From the NCBI GenBank assembly GCA_947367565.1, contig CANBEI010000002.1, forward strand, positions 1-60,888: a DNA stretch of 60,888 bases. The letters are read 5' to 3'. The first letter of the stretch is position 1. Each line of letters begins with the position of its first letter. Source of the stretch: an uncultured Candidatus Saccharibacteria bacterium (GTDB taxonomy: Bacteria; Patescibacteriota; Saccharimonadia; Saccharimonadales; Saccharimonadaceae). The position numbers were made by a program, and so were the translations under genes. Below are positions 39,102-47,893 of the stretch, in pieces. The notes beneath the pieces were generated by a model, which ran no database searches, was not told the origin of the DNA, and was given only the letters and a program-made list of their open reading frames with translations.

Positions 39102-39590
39102 CTACGAGTTGAGAGTAACGCAGCCAGTCGTTTCCGGCTCGCTAGTTTTCTTCTCGATTCCTTGATTGGAGGACTGACTTGGCGCAAAACTATCTTTCAG
39201 AGCATCGGCCTTGGCGCGCATTTCGTCGTCAGTACCATCTCCCAAGAATTGTTCAGCGTCCACCTTAAAACCATACTCAGCGGCAATGGTCTTTCGGCGT
39301 AGTTCAATATCCAATTTTTTCGCTTTCGATTCGGACTCAGAGAGCTTTTTCTGATATTCCGTTTCTACTTCTTTACGAGTCTCCGCTTTGATGGAATCAC
39401 CGATTTCCGCTTTGACTTTCTCAGAAAGTTCATTACGCAATTCTTCTTCCATTTCAGCACGCATCTTCTCCCGACGCGTTTTGAGCTTCGCAGAAACGAT
39501 TTTTTCAGATTTCTCTTTGAATAGCTCTTCGATCTGTTGCTCAGTCGCTTTACTATATTCCCCCGAATCGTTCTTAACGTAAAAGTCCAC
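39102..39590 (-). CDS. scaffold protein (DUF4355-like)
   Basis: Charged coiled-coil ORF immediately upstream of the capsid gene. Confidence 0.75.
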   Translation of the reverse strand: MDFYVKNDSGEYSKATEQQIEELFKEKSEKIVSAKLKTRREKMRAEMEEELRNELSEKVKAEIGDSIKAETRKEVETEYQKKLSESESKAKKLDIELRRKTIAAEYGFKVDAEQFLGDGTDDEMRAKADALKDSFAPSQSSNQGIEKKTSEPETTGCVTLNS

Positions 39591-39673
39591 CCTTTTTCCT
39601 CCGAAAAGTTATAACGTTATTTTTATTGTAGCGCATATTTGCTATGGCGTCAAGAATATGTATTTGCTTATGC

Positions 39674-40912
39674 TTACAATGTTGAATTCCCAACAGAGTT
39701 CACCATAACATCGATTTCCTCGGAACTGAGGCCGAGATTGCGCCAAATCGAACGAGCCTTGATAATTTCTGGCACATTTTGCGCGATTTTGGTCAAGCCA
39801 TCACCAAACTTACTTACATCGGCAGCAAATACCGGCTTCCAGATCGGCGTGGCGGCATTGATTCTTGCTTGTAGGTTATCGTCAATTTCTTTAATCTCGT
39901 TATCGTACATCCATAATGTAATAACGAAGTATTTGAGCTGCTCGCCCAATTCCAACTGCCAGGCCAGAATATCATCCTTAAGATCGTCATTGACGATTTC
40001 TAGAGCTTCGGTTGACTGTGGCGCGTCGGTCGTAATGCCGAGGTTGACGAGGCTAAGTTTGGTGTCAGCACAGAAATTATTGGCCGAGATGAGAATCGTT
40101 TCCTTGAATGGCGCCATAGCGTGTTGGGCGAATTCGCCGACCTTGGGAATCTGACCGTCTTCATTCATGCCGATCTTGAGAATATCGCCAGCGCGGGTTT
40201 CTACCTTATCAATCGGGGTGTCGACGTCGGCGCCTAGAATTACATCCACCTTCGTATTGTAATAATAGGCCGCAATCATAGCCTGACGAGTAGTCCGACT
40301 GGCGTCGATAATTGAATCTCGCACCGGGCGCGAGAGTACTGAGCGCCCAAAAGGTCGCTTGGTAGTGGAATTATAAGTTAGTAGTCCGATTAGCGGTCGT
40401 CCAGTCGGGTTAGTGTCGGTCTTATCTTTCTTATCCTCATGTGTGATAGTCTCGCCGGGTTCGTATTCAATATAGGCATCGGGTCGGGCTGGAGTCGGCG
40501 TATCCTTAGAGTTGCGCGCAAACACCGCATATCCATCTTTCAAATTCTGCTCGCGCCAACTATAGGTTCCGGTCGCCTCTTCGGCCGTAAAAGGCATTAC
40601 TTTGTCGTAAGCGAGCGCGAGGAACCCGCAACCAGCTACCAAAATATCTTCCTTTACTTTATCAAAAGCCTCGATGACATTATATTTACGCAGAATCTCA
40701 TTCAGTCCGAGCGCGTCGTTCTCGAAGCAGTCGAAGTGAGTTTTATTGGCGCGCATCTCCACGGCGCGCTTGCCCCAGCCGAGGTGAGATTTAGGAACTT
40801 CGCTAGCCAGTTTGCCCTTGGCGCAGTCATGATAATCATAATTGCCGAAATAAAATTTATATTTCTCTGACGACCGTTTTAGTCTGCCGTCGATTTCCTT
40901 ACTCCATTTCAT
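39674..40912 (-). CDS. portal protein
   Basis: YNSTTKRPFGRSVLSRPVRDSIIDASRTTRQAMIAAYYYNTKVDVILG; upstream of scaffold/capsid. Confidence 0.8.
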   Translation of the reverse strand: MKWSKEIDGRLKRSSEKYKFYFGNYDYHDCAKGKLASEVPKSHLGWGKRAVEMRANKTHFDCFENDALGLNEILRKYNVIEAFDKVKEDILVAGCGFLALAYDKVMPFTAEEATGTYSWREQNLKDGYAVFARNSKDTPTPARPDAYIEYEPGETITHEDKKDKTDTNPTGRPLIGLLTYNSTTKRPFGRSVLSRPVRDSIIDASRTTRQAMIAAYYYNTKVDVILGADVDTPIDKVETRAGDILKIGMNEDGQIPKVGEFAQHAMAPFKETILISANNFCADTKLSLVNLGITTDAPQSTEALEIVNDDLKDDILAWQLELGEQLKYFVITLWMYDNEIKEIDDNLQARINAATPIWKPVFAADVSKFGDGLTKIAQNVPEIIKARSIWRNLGLSSEEIDVMVNSVGNSTL

Positions 40913-41358
40913 CAGCGTACTCCTCTTAAAATTCCAATTGTTGGTCGGCCAGATATTGAGCCTAACCCAATCAACTCTAACTCGCGCGTTTTGAAGAATA
41001 GGTTGCTGGAAGCCGCACCGCTACTGAGGCCGATTGACTGCGAGTATGGCGTCGCGCTCTGCGTCCATTGCGTCGCGTCGTCTGGCATTCCTTCCGGCAA
41101 ACTCACGACGCGCTGGGCGGCGTTTACGACGACCATCTTTACATTCTCTTCCAAAATTCCAGTGGTATCCGCCGCAATCCGATCGTCGAGATTGGTCTGA
41201 TGGTTCATGGCAATTTGGCGGAGATAATTTGAGGCTTGTGCCAACAAGGCTTCTACCCGTGATTCCTCCTCAGCACTCAGTGCGTGCCAAACCGCCGCCA
41301 AGTCCGCTGGTGTGGCGTAGCTTTTTAGCTCAATTTGATTATCTCCGCCTTCGTTCAT
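40912..41358 (-). CDS. head-tail connector-like protein
   Basis: 148 aa, EEESRVEALLAQASNYLRQIA...VKMVVVNAAQRVV. Confidence 0.65.
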   Translation of the reverse strand: MNEGGDNQIELKSYATPADLAAVWHALSAEEESRVEALLAQASNYLRQIAMNHQTNLDDRIAADTTGILEENVKMVVVNAAQRVVSLPEGMPDDATQWTQSATPYSQSIGLSSGAASSNLFFKTRELELIGLGSISGRPTIGILRGVR

Positions 41359-41367
41359 ACCTTCTCC

Positions 41368-41646
41368 TTACTCTTTCGTTTCGTCTGACTTAGCGCCGTC
41401 AGTGCCGTCTTTGGTCTTGTCCTTCGCATTTACCCCCTTGCCTTTGGCATTGGAGGTTTTTGGTTTAGCCTGCGCTTTATCTGTCTTAGCGCTTTTCGTT
41501 TCGTCTGACTTAGCGCCGTCAGCATTCGGCTTATTGCCACTTTTGGTAGCCGATTTTTTGTCGATTTTCTCGTAAACCTTTGGTAGACGAGTTCCAGACA
41601 TCACTTCGACTTCGTGACCAGTTTCTTTGTTGCGATAAATAGGCAT
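41368..41646 (-). CDS. Lys/Asp-rich small head protein
   Basis: 92 aa with repeated DGAKSDETK. Confidence 0.5.
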   Translation of the reverse strand: MPIYRNKETGHEVEVMSGTRLPKVYEKIDKKSATKSGNKPNADGAKSDETKSAKTDKAQAKPKTSNAKGKGVNAKDKTKDGTDGAKSDETKE

Positions 41647-41673
41647 ATTTTTCTCCTTTCGTTATTTTATTAC

Positions 41674-41961
41674 CTATAACATCCTAATCCGCTCAGCAAT
41701 CGCATAGCGATTCCAGCGAGTTGGGGTGTTCGAATCCATTTGCGCCGCAGTCGTGTCTACGACGTGATAATCATGCCCGGCATATTCCACGAAGGCTCCG
41801 TTGACGTCTCGATTGTCGGCTTTAGGCAGGTGAATCATAATCTGAGGCTTGGCGGCAGTCGGCGAGCCAGTATTGGCCACCAAGCAGCCCGCCATCGTAA
41901 AAGTCACAACAGTGCCGTCTGACATTGGTTTATTTTTGAAGGTCACCGAAATCGACTTCAT
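41674..41961 (-). CDS. head-tail stopper-like small protein
   Basis: 95 aa, AFVEYAGHDYHVVDTTAAQMDSNTPTRWNRYAIAERI. Confidence 0.5.
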   Translation of the reverse strand: MKSISVTFKNKPMSDGTVVTFTMAGCLVANTGSPTAAKPQIMIHLPKADNRDVNGAFVEYAGHDYHVVDTTAAQMDSNTPTRWNRYAIAERIRML

Positions 41962-42096
41962 AATTTACTCCTGTTTTGTGATATAATTGGTCTAGGCATA
42001 CCGATCTGTTTCGGACGTTAGACTGAGGGCTCGTACACTCTATCGTCGGTGTGATTAGAGACTGCTGGTAATAGCGGTCTCGCCTTTTTCTGTCGG

Positions 42097-43143
42097 TCAT
42101 CCTTGAATCTCCTTAATGTATTTCTCACAGCGGGATTCGCTGACTTTATATGAGGTCACTATATTAATCTCTTTTCTGCTAGTACGTTCAACAATTACTA
42201 TTTGCCGGTCTTCTGCGTTACCCAAAATCGTAAAACGCTGATTCCCGTATTTTTTACGGCCAATCAGAGTATTTTCGCGATTAGCCCCTTTAACGATTTT
42301 TGAAATGTCAGATATATTTTTAGTTGTCAGCGGACGACTGTCATCGTGCCCGTTCACAGTAAAACCCGTACCAGAAAAATGCCCAGAGTTATCCATATGT
42401 AGTGCGGCACTGCGTGTTATTTTGATGTCTGTCTTACGATTAACGCCTAACGTTTTTGCGGCATCTGAATGTAAGTTACCAATTTTCGCCTCTTTTCTTT
42501 GTCCTTCAAGAACTTGTGAGAGTGCGACTGTGGTTTCGGTTGGCTCGGTTTGACGTAGTTTTTCTAGAGTTGGCACAAGATGTTCTTGCCGGGCTGGCGT
42601 ATTTTTATGTTTGACGTAATTATTAAGAACTCCATTCCGGCTATTGTATCCGGATGTTGTGAATAAACAGTCACAATTATCGTGTCGGGCAAAATCTTCG
42701 CCCTTTGGGTAGGTATATGTCCCTTGTTTCTTGTCGCACCATTCGCAACACTTTCCAACTACTGTACGAGTCAAAGTGGGGTGTTTATCGAGTGATATCG
42801 CGTTCCGAAATGCCTCTTCTTGCGCCTTACCGAGCGCCGAATCATAAAATTCTTGGACGATCGGGTCAATTACTCTACTGAGGGCATGCTGTCGGACGAG
42901 CTTCGTGGCCAAATTATCAATCTGGTCGGTCATCTGCGAATAATCCGTCGTACCGATTGCCGTGCTATCAAAAACTTGACTGTTGGCGTCGAACATCTGC
43001 GTATAAAAATCTGAGCCAATGAGGTTAATGACTTTGGCGATTCTGGATTCTTTGTCGTCTGGGGAAATATCCAAGCCGAGGATGTATTTTACAGCAGGCA
43101 AGATACTGCTGGCGGTGTCGATTGCTACTGGGTGAAAGTCCAT
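42097..43143 (-). CDS. MuF-type minor head protein with C-terminal toxin/nuclease-like domain
   Basis: CCEWCDKKQGTYTYPKGEDFARHDNCDCLFT (MuF-like) then ...GRKKYGNQRFTILGNAEDRQIVIVERTSRKEINIVTSYK. Confidence 0.7.
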   Translation of the reverse strand: MDFHPVAIDTASSILPAVKYILGLDISPDDKESRIAKVINLIGSDFYTQMFDANSQVFDSTAIGTTDYSQMTDQIDNLATKLVRQHALSRVIDPIVQEFYDSALGKAQEEAFRNAISLDKHPTLTRTVVGKCCEWCDKKQGTYTYPKGEDFARHDNCDCLFTTSGYNSRNGVLNNYVKHKNTPARQEHLVPTLEKLRQTEPTETTVALSQVLEGQRKEAKIGNLHSDAAKTLGVNRKTDIKITRSAALHMDNSGHFSGTGFTVNGHDDSRPLTTKNISDISKIVKGANRENTLIGRKKYGNQRFTILGNAEDRQIVIVERTSRKEINIVTSYKVSESRCEKYIKEIQG

Positions 43144-43352
43144 TGCTTGAGCTCCTCCCTAGTTTTATCGACGATTTTTTGGATATGCGCGACCTCGTCT
43201 TCGGTAATCTCCCGAAACTCTGCGTCCGGCAAAGCCTTCAACCCCTCGATTTTGGCCGATGCGGCACTAACCGACAGATTGTCAGTGTCCTTCAGTCTAA
43301 CGCCTTTTCGTGCGGCCAAATCCGCCAAGTAATTGCGCTGCGTTTCGGTCAT
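43125..43352 (-). CDS. small phage protein
   Basis: 75 aa; preceded by promoter/leader box copy 2. Confidence 0.5.
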   Translation of the reverse strand: MTETQRNYLADLAARKGVRLKDTDNLSVSAASAKIEGLKALPDAEFREITEDEVAHIQKIVDKTREELKQWTFTQ

Positions 43353-43375
43353 GCGCTATCCCTTTAGTAGTGATT

Positions 43376-43418
43376 CCGCTTAACCGTGCGTAAACGTAGT
43401 GATATTAAGATTATTATA
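43376..43418 (-). promoter_or_regulatory. promoter + conserved leader box (copy 2)
   Basis: RC TATAAT ... CTACGTTTACGCACGGTTAAGCGG. Confidence 0.65.
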
Positions 43419-43436
43419 CCATGACATCTCTAATTT

Positions 43437-43565
43437 TGGTATAATAGGAGTGTCTAGAATATATTTTAATCCGGTCTCAGCGTAAGATGGGTTAATGTTG
43501 GTCTTAATTACTGAGACCTGAAATATATTCTAGACAAATATATCAACATTGACCCATTTTTGGGT
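43437..43565 (+). promoter_or_regulatory. extended -10 promoter and structured, pseudoknot-capable leader
   Basis: TGGTATAAT; 16-bp stem 43451-43466/43521-43536, inner 8-bp stem 43473-43480/43511-43518, loop 43487-43500 pairs 43544-43557. Confidence 0.65.
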
Positions 43566-43603
43566 TTTAGCGAGATTCTCAGTGAGAGTTTTAGAGAGGT
43601 CTT

Positions 43604-44311
43604 ATGTTTTTTAACCTAAGTAGAAAAAGCAAAAATAGCGCCCCGGAGATACCGCAAATCCCCGCTGGCGCCGCGAAATATGAAGTTTCGGGATGTGAGT
43701 ATCGACAAGAACAGCTGCGCAAATTATATAAAAAATATGAGGAATCTACTATACTTTTCACTCTTACTCCAAGATCGCGTTATCAGGTTACTCGTAATTG
43801 GCCTGAGATGCCTTTTGTTAATGTCAATATTGCCGGATCGACGGGTACGACCGAAAAAAACTGGCTTGGGTATGTGCGCACGAGTTTTTTTAGTGAAGCC
43901 GACTTGACTGGTATCGTTCGCAAACATGGTCCAGTTTCCGTGTACGGCAAGATTACAAAAAAAAGCGGAGAGTATTCTATTGTTCTGACTATCGCAGAGA
44001 CAAGCGATGTTTTTGAGTCCAGCATTACCTATTCATCATCTATAATCCCAGAAATTACCAAAATAGCCGATAAAACTTTTCAGGGGTGGGTATCAGTACG
44101 CGCTAAGAGATGTAAAACTCCTAAGGGGTTTGAATACCGTTTTTATTATGCAAAATCCAGTGTAGGACTCTTATCGATGAAAAAATCCAAAGAATTAGAT
44201 GAATGGCTAAACGGTCGGGGTATTATATCGGCGCGCCTTGGCATCGCAACTTTTCGTCAGCAAAGACCTCAGCCATACACTAAAATTGTAATAACCCCCG
44301 ATATCGTCTAG
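43604..44311 (+). CDS. prophage moron/cargo protein, possibly HIRAN-like
   Basis: 235 aa on the strand opposite to the structural genes; own promoter; weak similarity to HIRAN motif (VSGCEYRQEQLRKL). Confidence 0.55.
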   Translation: MFFNLSRKSKNSAPEIPQIPAGAAKYEVSGCEYRQEQLRKLYKKYEESTILFTLTPRSRYQVTRNWPEMPFVNVNIAGSTGTTEKNWLGYVRTSFFSEADLTGIVRKHGPVSVYGKITKKSGEYSIVLTIAETSDVFESSITYSSSIIPEITKIADKTFQGWVSVRAKRCKTPKGFEYRFYYAKSSVGLLSMKKSKELDEWLNGRGIISARLGIATFRQQRPQPYTKIVITPDIV

Positions 44312-44595
44312 TCAATAAATTTTCCTAGCCATCCAGGATGTTGTTTAAGCATTGCCCCAGTTTTAACATCTGCCGCCACAATCTTGAACTTTGTGCGCGT
44401 CGTACCGTATTTTCCAGGTTGAGCCTCTCCAGATTCGATTTTGAATTTACCTGTGAACCCAAAATCAACAATGAACTGCCCCTGAATTTCCGATAGTTTC
44501 TGCTCCATCACCTCGCGCTCAACTCGCTCTATCCCAGACCCGGTGAGCATTGCCTGCTCTAACCCTTTGTAGTTGTATTGAATCTTAGTTGTCAC
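44308..44595 (-). CDS. small tail-completion-like phage protein
   Basis: 95 aa between chaperone and MuF genes. Confidence 0.45.
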   Translation of the reverse strand: MTTKIQYNYKGLEQAMLTGSGIERVEREVMEQKLSEIQGQFIVDFGFTGKFKIESGEAQPGKYGTTRTKFKIVAADVKTGAMLKQHPGWLGKFID

Positions 44596-45328
44596 TTTTG
44601 AGCTTCCTTTACATTACAGTTATACGCTTGCCAAAATTCTTTCATCTCGTCGTAATCCTTAACCGACATACGCTCCGTCTCCTTTCGGTTCGTCTCCACC
44701 TCAGCCTTAGCCTTCTTAACATACTCTGGTTGGAGTTGTGGCTGCGGTTTTGCTGGTGATTTACCCTCCTTTTTCGTCATATTGGCAAGTTGACAGCTGA
44801 TAACATCCAACGCATGTAGAATCTGGGACTGAACCTCTTTGTCCCAATCCCAGTCCTTGGTCGGGCTATATTTTTGGATAAACCGTGACTCGAACGGTAA
44901 GTTGAGCAGAAGTCGGCAAAAACGTCGAAAACGTTTTTGTACGATTCTCTCTCTTTCGACATCGATATGATAATACTGCTGGAAGTCAGCCTCGATTATC
45001 TCCGCTTCCAGCTCTGACGCCGCGAGGCACGATTCCCAGCTTTTGGGAAACGATCCTCAATCTTGTCAGTAATTTCACGCAATTCTTTCATCGAAAAATA
45101 GCCACATTTATCTGTAATGTATTTACGGGCATCTTCGTACGTCTTTTCTCCCCCAACGATTGCGAACAACATCATTATGACCTCACTAGCTTTGCCTTCT
45201 TGAGCCGCCTCCGCAAAATCACTTAGAAAATCTGCGTCGTCGAAAAGCTGTTCATCGATTTCAACTTCATACCCATCCCAAAGTTCAATGGTTTTATTAT
45301 TCGTTTTTGCCATACGATCCCTTTGCAA
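44592..45328 (-). CDS. tail assembly chaperone pair G/GT via -1 frameshift
   Basis: Frame 0 ORF 44996-45328 (MAKTNNKTIELWDGYEVEID...); C_CCA_AAA slippery site; -1 frame SWESCLAASELEAEIIEADFQQYYHIDV... runs open to 44592. Confidence 0.7.
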
Positions 45329-45335
45329 AAGATTA

Positions 45336-45381
45336 CCCGCTTTAACCGTGCGTAAACGTAGCTAATATTGCTTCTATTATA
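45336..45381 (-). promoter_or_regulatory. promoter + conserved leader box (copy 1)
   Basis: RC TATAAT ... GCTACGTTTACGCACGGTTAAAGCGGG. Confidence 0.65.
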
Positions 45382-45507
45382 ACATATTACCCCTGATATA
45401 GGGCGATTTTGGCGCAGTCCACTTTTTCGATTTTTTCTCTCGTGTGAAAAATGTCCCAATACACGCGGGTGGATTAAGGGAGGGAGGGTACACCCACCTA
45501 CCCCCCT

Positions 45508-45873
45508 ATGCTTTCCAAACCAAAAAGTACATTATGTTATAATTATTTTATGGCTCAAACTCGCAAATACTCGTCACCAAAAGACCCGCGAAAGCGCTAT
45601 CCCAAGCTCCGTAGCGACTTGCGCAAGCGCGTTTTCGCCTCACAAGATGTTTGCGGCATTTGTGGGCGCGAAGTAGATAAAACTTTGCCACCAGGCACGC
45701 CATTAAGTCCGGAACTTGATGAAATTATCCCAGTGTCTCGGGGAGGGTCGCCATATGATATTGAGAATCTCCAGCTCGTTCATCGTGGCTGTAATCAGCG
45801 TAAAGGCGCTAAGATGCCGGGCGACAACATAGGGGCGGTCGAGAACCCACTACCAGTATCTAAGAATTGGTGA
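45508..45873 (+). CDS. HNH endonuclease (start ~45550)
   Basis: CGICGREVDKTLPPGTPLSPELDEIIPVSRGGSPYDIENLQLVHRGCNQRKG. Confidence 0.9.
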   Translation: MLSKPKSTLCYNYFMAQTRKYSSPKDPRKRYPKLRSDLRKRVFASQDVCGICGREVDKTLPPGTPLSPELDEIIPVSRGGSPYDIENLQLVHRGCNQRKGAKMPGDNIGAVENPLPVSKNW

Positions 45874-45891
45874 CAAAAGCAAAGTGGGGGG

Positions 45892-46131
45892 TTATTTTTT
45901 TGTCTTCTGCCCGTACTTCTTAATCCGCGCCTCGACTGCTTTCTTCGCCCGAGCAGAGCGCTCTTCGGGAGTGAGGTTAGCCCAAGCTTTTTTGCCGCCA
46001 ACACTAGCACCAATATTCATTTTGTCATATGCCTCAGCCTTGCGTATTAGCTCGTCATACAGTGATTTGGGGATAGCAATAGTTGGATCATTATCCATAA
46101 GTTCTTCCTTTCTTATCGGCGGCTTTAGCAA
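45892..46131 (-). CDS. small basic phage protein
   Basis: 79 aa NDPTIAIPKSLYDELIRKAEAYDKM...GKKAWANLTPEERSARAKKAVEARIKKYG. Confidence 0.55.
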   Translation of the reverse strand: MLKPPIRKEELMDNDPTIAIPKSLYDELIRKAEAYDKMNIGASVGGKKAWANLTPEERSARAKKAVEARIKKYGQKTKK

Positions 46132-46411
46132 GGGGTCGACATTATCTTTCCGTTATGTTATCATTAAGTGAAGTTACTTCTTCTTCGCTGGAGTGGTAAC
46201 TTTTTTGATTTTGAAGTAATCAAGTTCGTAACCTTCTGGGATAATAATCTTTATCTCCATTTTCCTCCTTTCTACCGCCGATTTTTAATTTTGCTATCCC
46301 CTTGCTATATTCTCATTATATCAAAGCGACTTTGATAAGTCAATAGGTTTTGTGAAGATTATTGCGTTTTTTATTGTTGTAACTAATGGAATCACAATAA
46401 ACGTGTTCCCT

Positions 46412-47893
46412 CTATAGATTCGAGAGGATGTCGTGCCATTTTTTATTATTTTCTTCGATAGTAGCGCGCGACTTCGACTTCTTTCCAAAGACTTTTTGCC
46501 CCCAATAGGCAAATGTGGCCGCATCTAAAGCGCAGGTCGACAAATCCTTGCTCATCGACTCCCATCCAAACCCGCCATAGCGCCCCATAGATCGCTGTTT
46601 AGTGATGCGCACTGTCTGATTTAGCAAGGGTTGGTCGTAGTGGCTCAGTTCGCCGCGTGTGATCGCGTCATAGGTGAATTGGTGCGCGGAGACAATATCC
46701 TTCATGGTTGGTTGGACGATTTTGCGTTTAGGTACACCTTTACTTACTAAGTCTTCAAATAGTATTGCTTGTCCCGTCGCTCCGTCAATAATAATCTGAG
46801 CGCAATTCCGTCGCCTTTCGTAGAGCCAGTTCGTCAGTCTACCGAAGCCCTCGTCCATTGGACGTTGTTTAATTATTTCAACATGTATGCGACCATTCTT
46901 GAGTGGCTGGGCTGCCGCTAGGCTAAATGCCGAGCGGTCTGGCGCGAATTTGACTGCGAAAACTGGCAGGTAGCTATCGTCATAATCTGGCTTTTCCGTC
47001 ACGCACGCATCCCATTCCTTCTGCGATATTGCGCGCTTAGATTCGGCTTCGCTCCACCACCCGAGCCTCATGTGGTTAAAGTTGTCGGGGCTGAGCGAAC
47101 GCGCCTCGGCTTCCAGAACCCGCTGTAGTAAGGTTTTGCCGAGCGATGGATTCGTCTTATACCACGCCTCAACGTCGTTTTTGTCAGTCAACTCCTTGAC
47201 GCCCCACTCCGTCCAAACACCTTCGCCCGTTTTAATGATTTGCTGCCGAACACGCGCAAAGACTTCGCCAACCGTTTCCGCCATTGGCGGCGTTCCACAA
47301 TAAATAATCTGTGGATTGCCGCTTGGCGCAGCAGACGTTGTTGGGACAAGCGTTGCCTGGTGCGCGTCGAGCATGTCGGCCGCCTCGTCGTTAATAAGAT
47401 CGTCAACCGTCATGCCGAGACCGCCAAGTCGCGTCCGAGTAATAAATTGATACCTGGCGCCATTGTCAAATTCAATATAATCGTAGTTGCGGGGTTTGTC
47501 TCTAAATCTTGGTGTTAGTAAGTTGAAAATCTCTTTATACGGACTCTCGTAGAAGAAATCTTGAACACGTTTTTTGACGACGTCGACCGTCTTCTGTTTT
47601 TGCGCAGTAAACAGACCGATCCTGCGTCCAAAAATAATACCATAAATAATGCGAGCAACGATGATTTCCGTTTTGCCGTTTTGGCGCGGAACTGACAAGC
47701 CACAGTCGAGGTTTACAAACTTGCCGTCGTCATCCTCTGCTAGCCAACGCCTTAAGACTAATTTTTGCCATTCATGGAGCGGCGTGCCGTACTCATCGAG
47801 TAAATCGAATAGAAGTTCGGCTTTACGCGTGTCACCGTCTCGGTAAATATCCAGCCTTGGCTCCTGACAGGCTTTATAGCTCTTTTTAGCCAT
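46412..47893 (-). CDS. terminase large subunit
   Basis: Walker A-like GLSVPRQNGKTEIIVARI, DDLINDEAADM, IYCGTPPM, nuclease domain with DGATGQ. Confidence 0.93.
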   Translation of the reverse strand: MAKKSYKACQEPRLDIYRDGDTRKAELLFDLLDEYGTPLHEWQKLVLRRWLAEDDDGKFVNLDCGLSVPRQNGKTEIIVARIIYGIIFGRRIGLFTAQKQKTVDVVKKRVQDFFYESPYKEIFNLLTPRFRDKPRNYDYIEFDNGARYQFITRTRLGGLGMTVDDLINDEAADMLDAHQATLVPTTSAAPSGNPQIIYCGTPPMAETVGEVFARVRQQIIKTGEGVWTEWGVKELTDKNDVEAWYKTNPSLGKTLLQRVLEAEARSLSPDNFNHMRLGWWSEAESKRAISQKEWDACVTEKPDYDDSYLPVFAVKFAPDRSAFSLAAAQPLKNGRIHVEIIKQRPMDEGFGRLTNWLYERRRNCAQIIIDGATGQAILFEDLVSKGVPKRKIVQPTMKDIVSAHQFTYDAITRGELSHYDQPLLNQTVRITKQRSMGRYGGFGWESMSKDLSTCALDAATFAYWGQKVFGKKSKSRATIEENNKKWHDILSNL

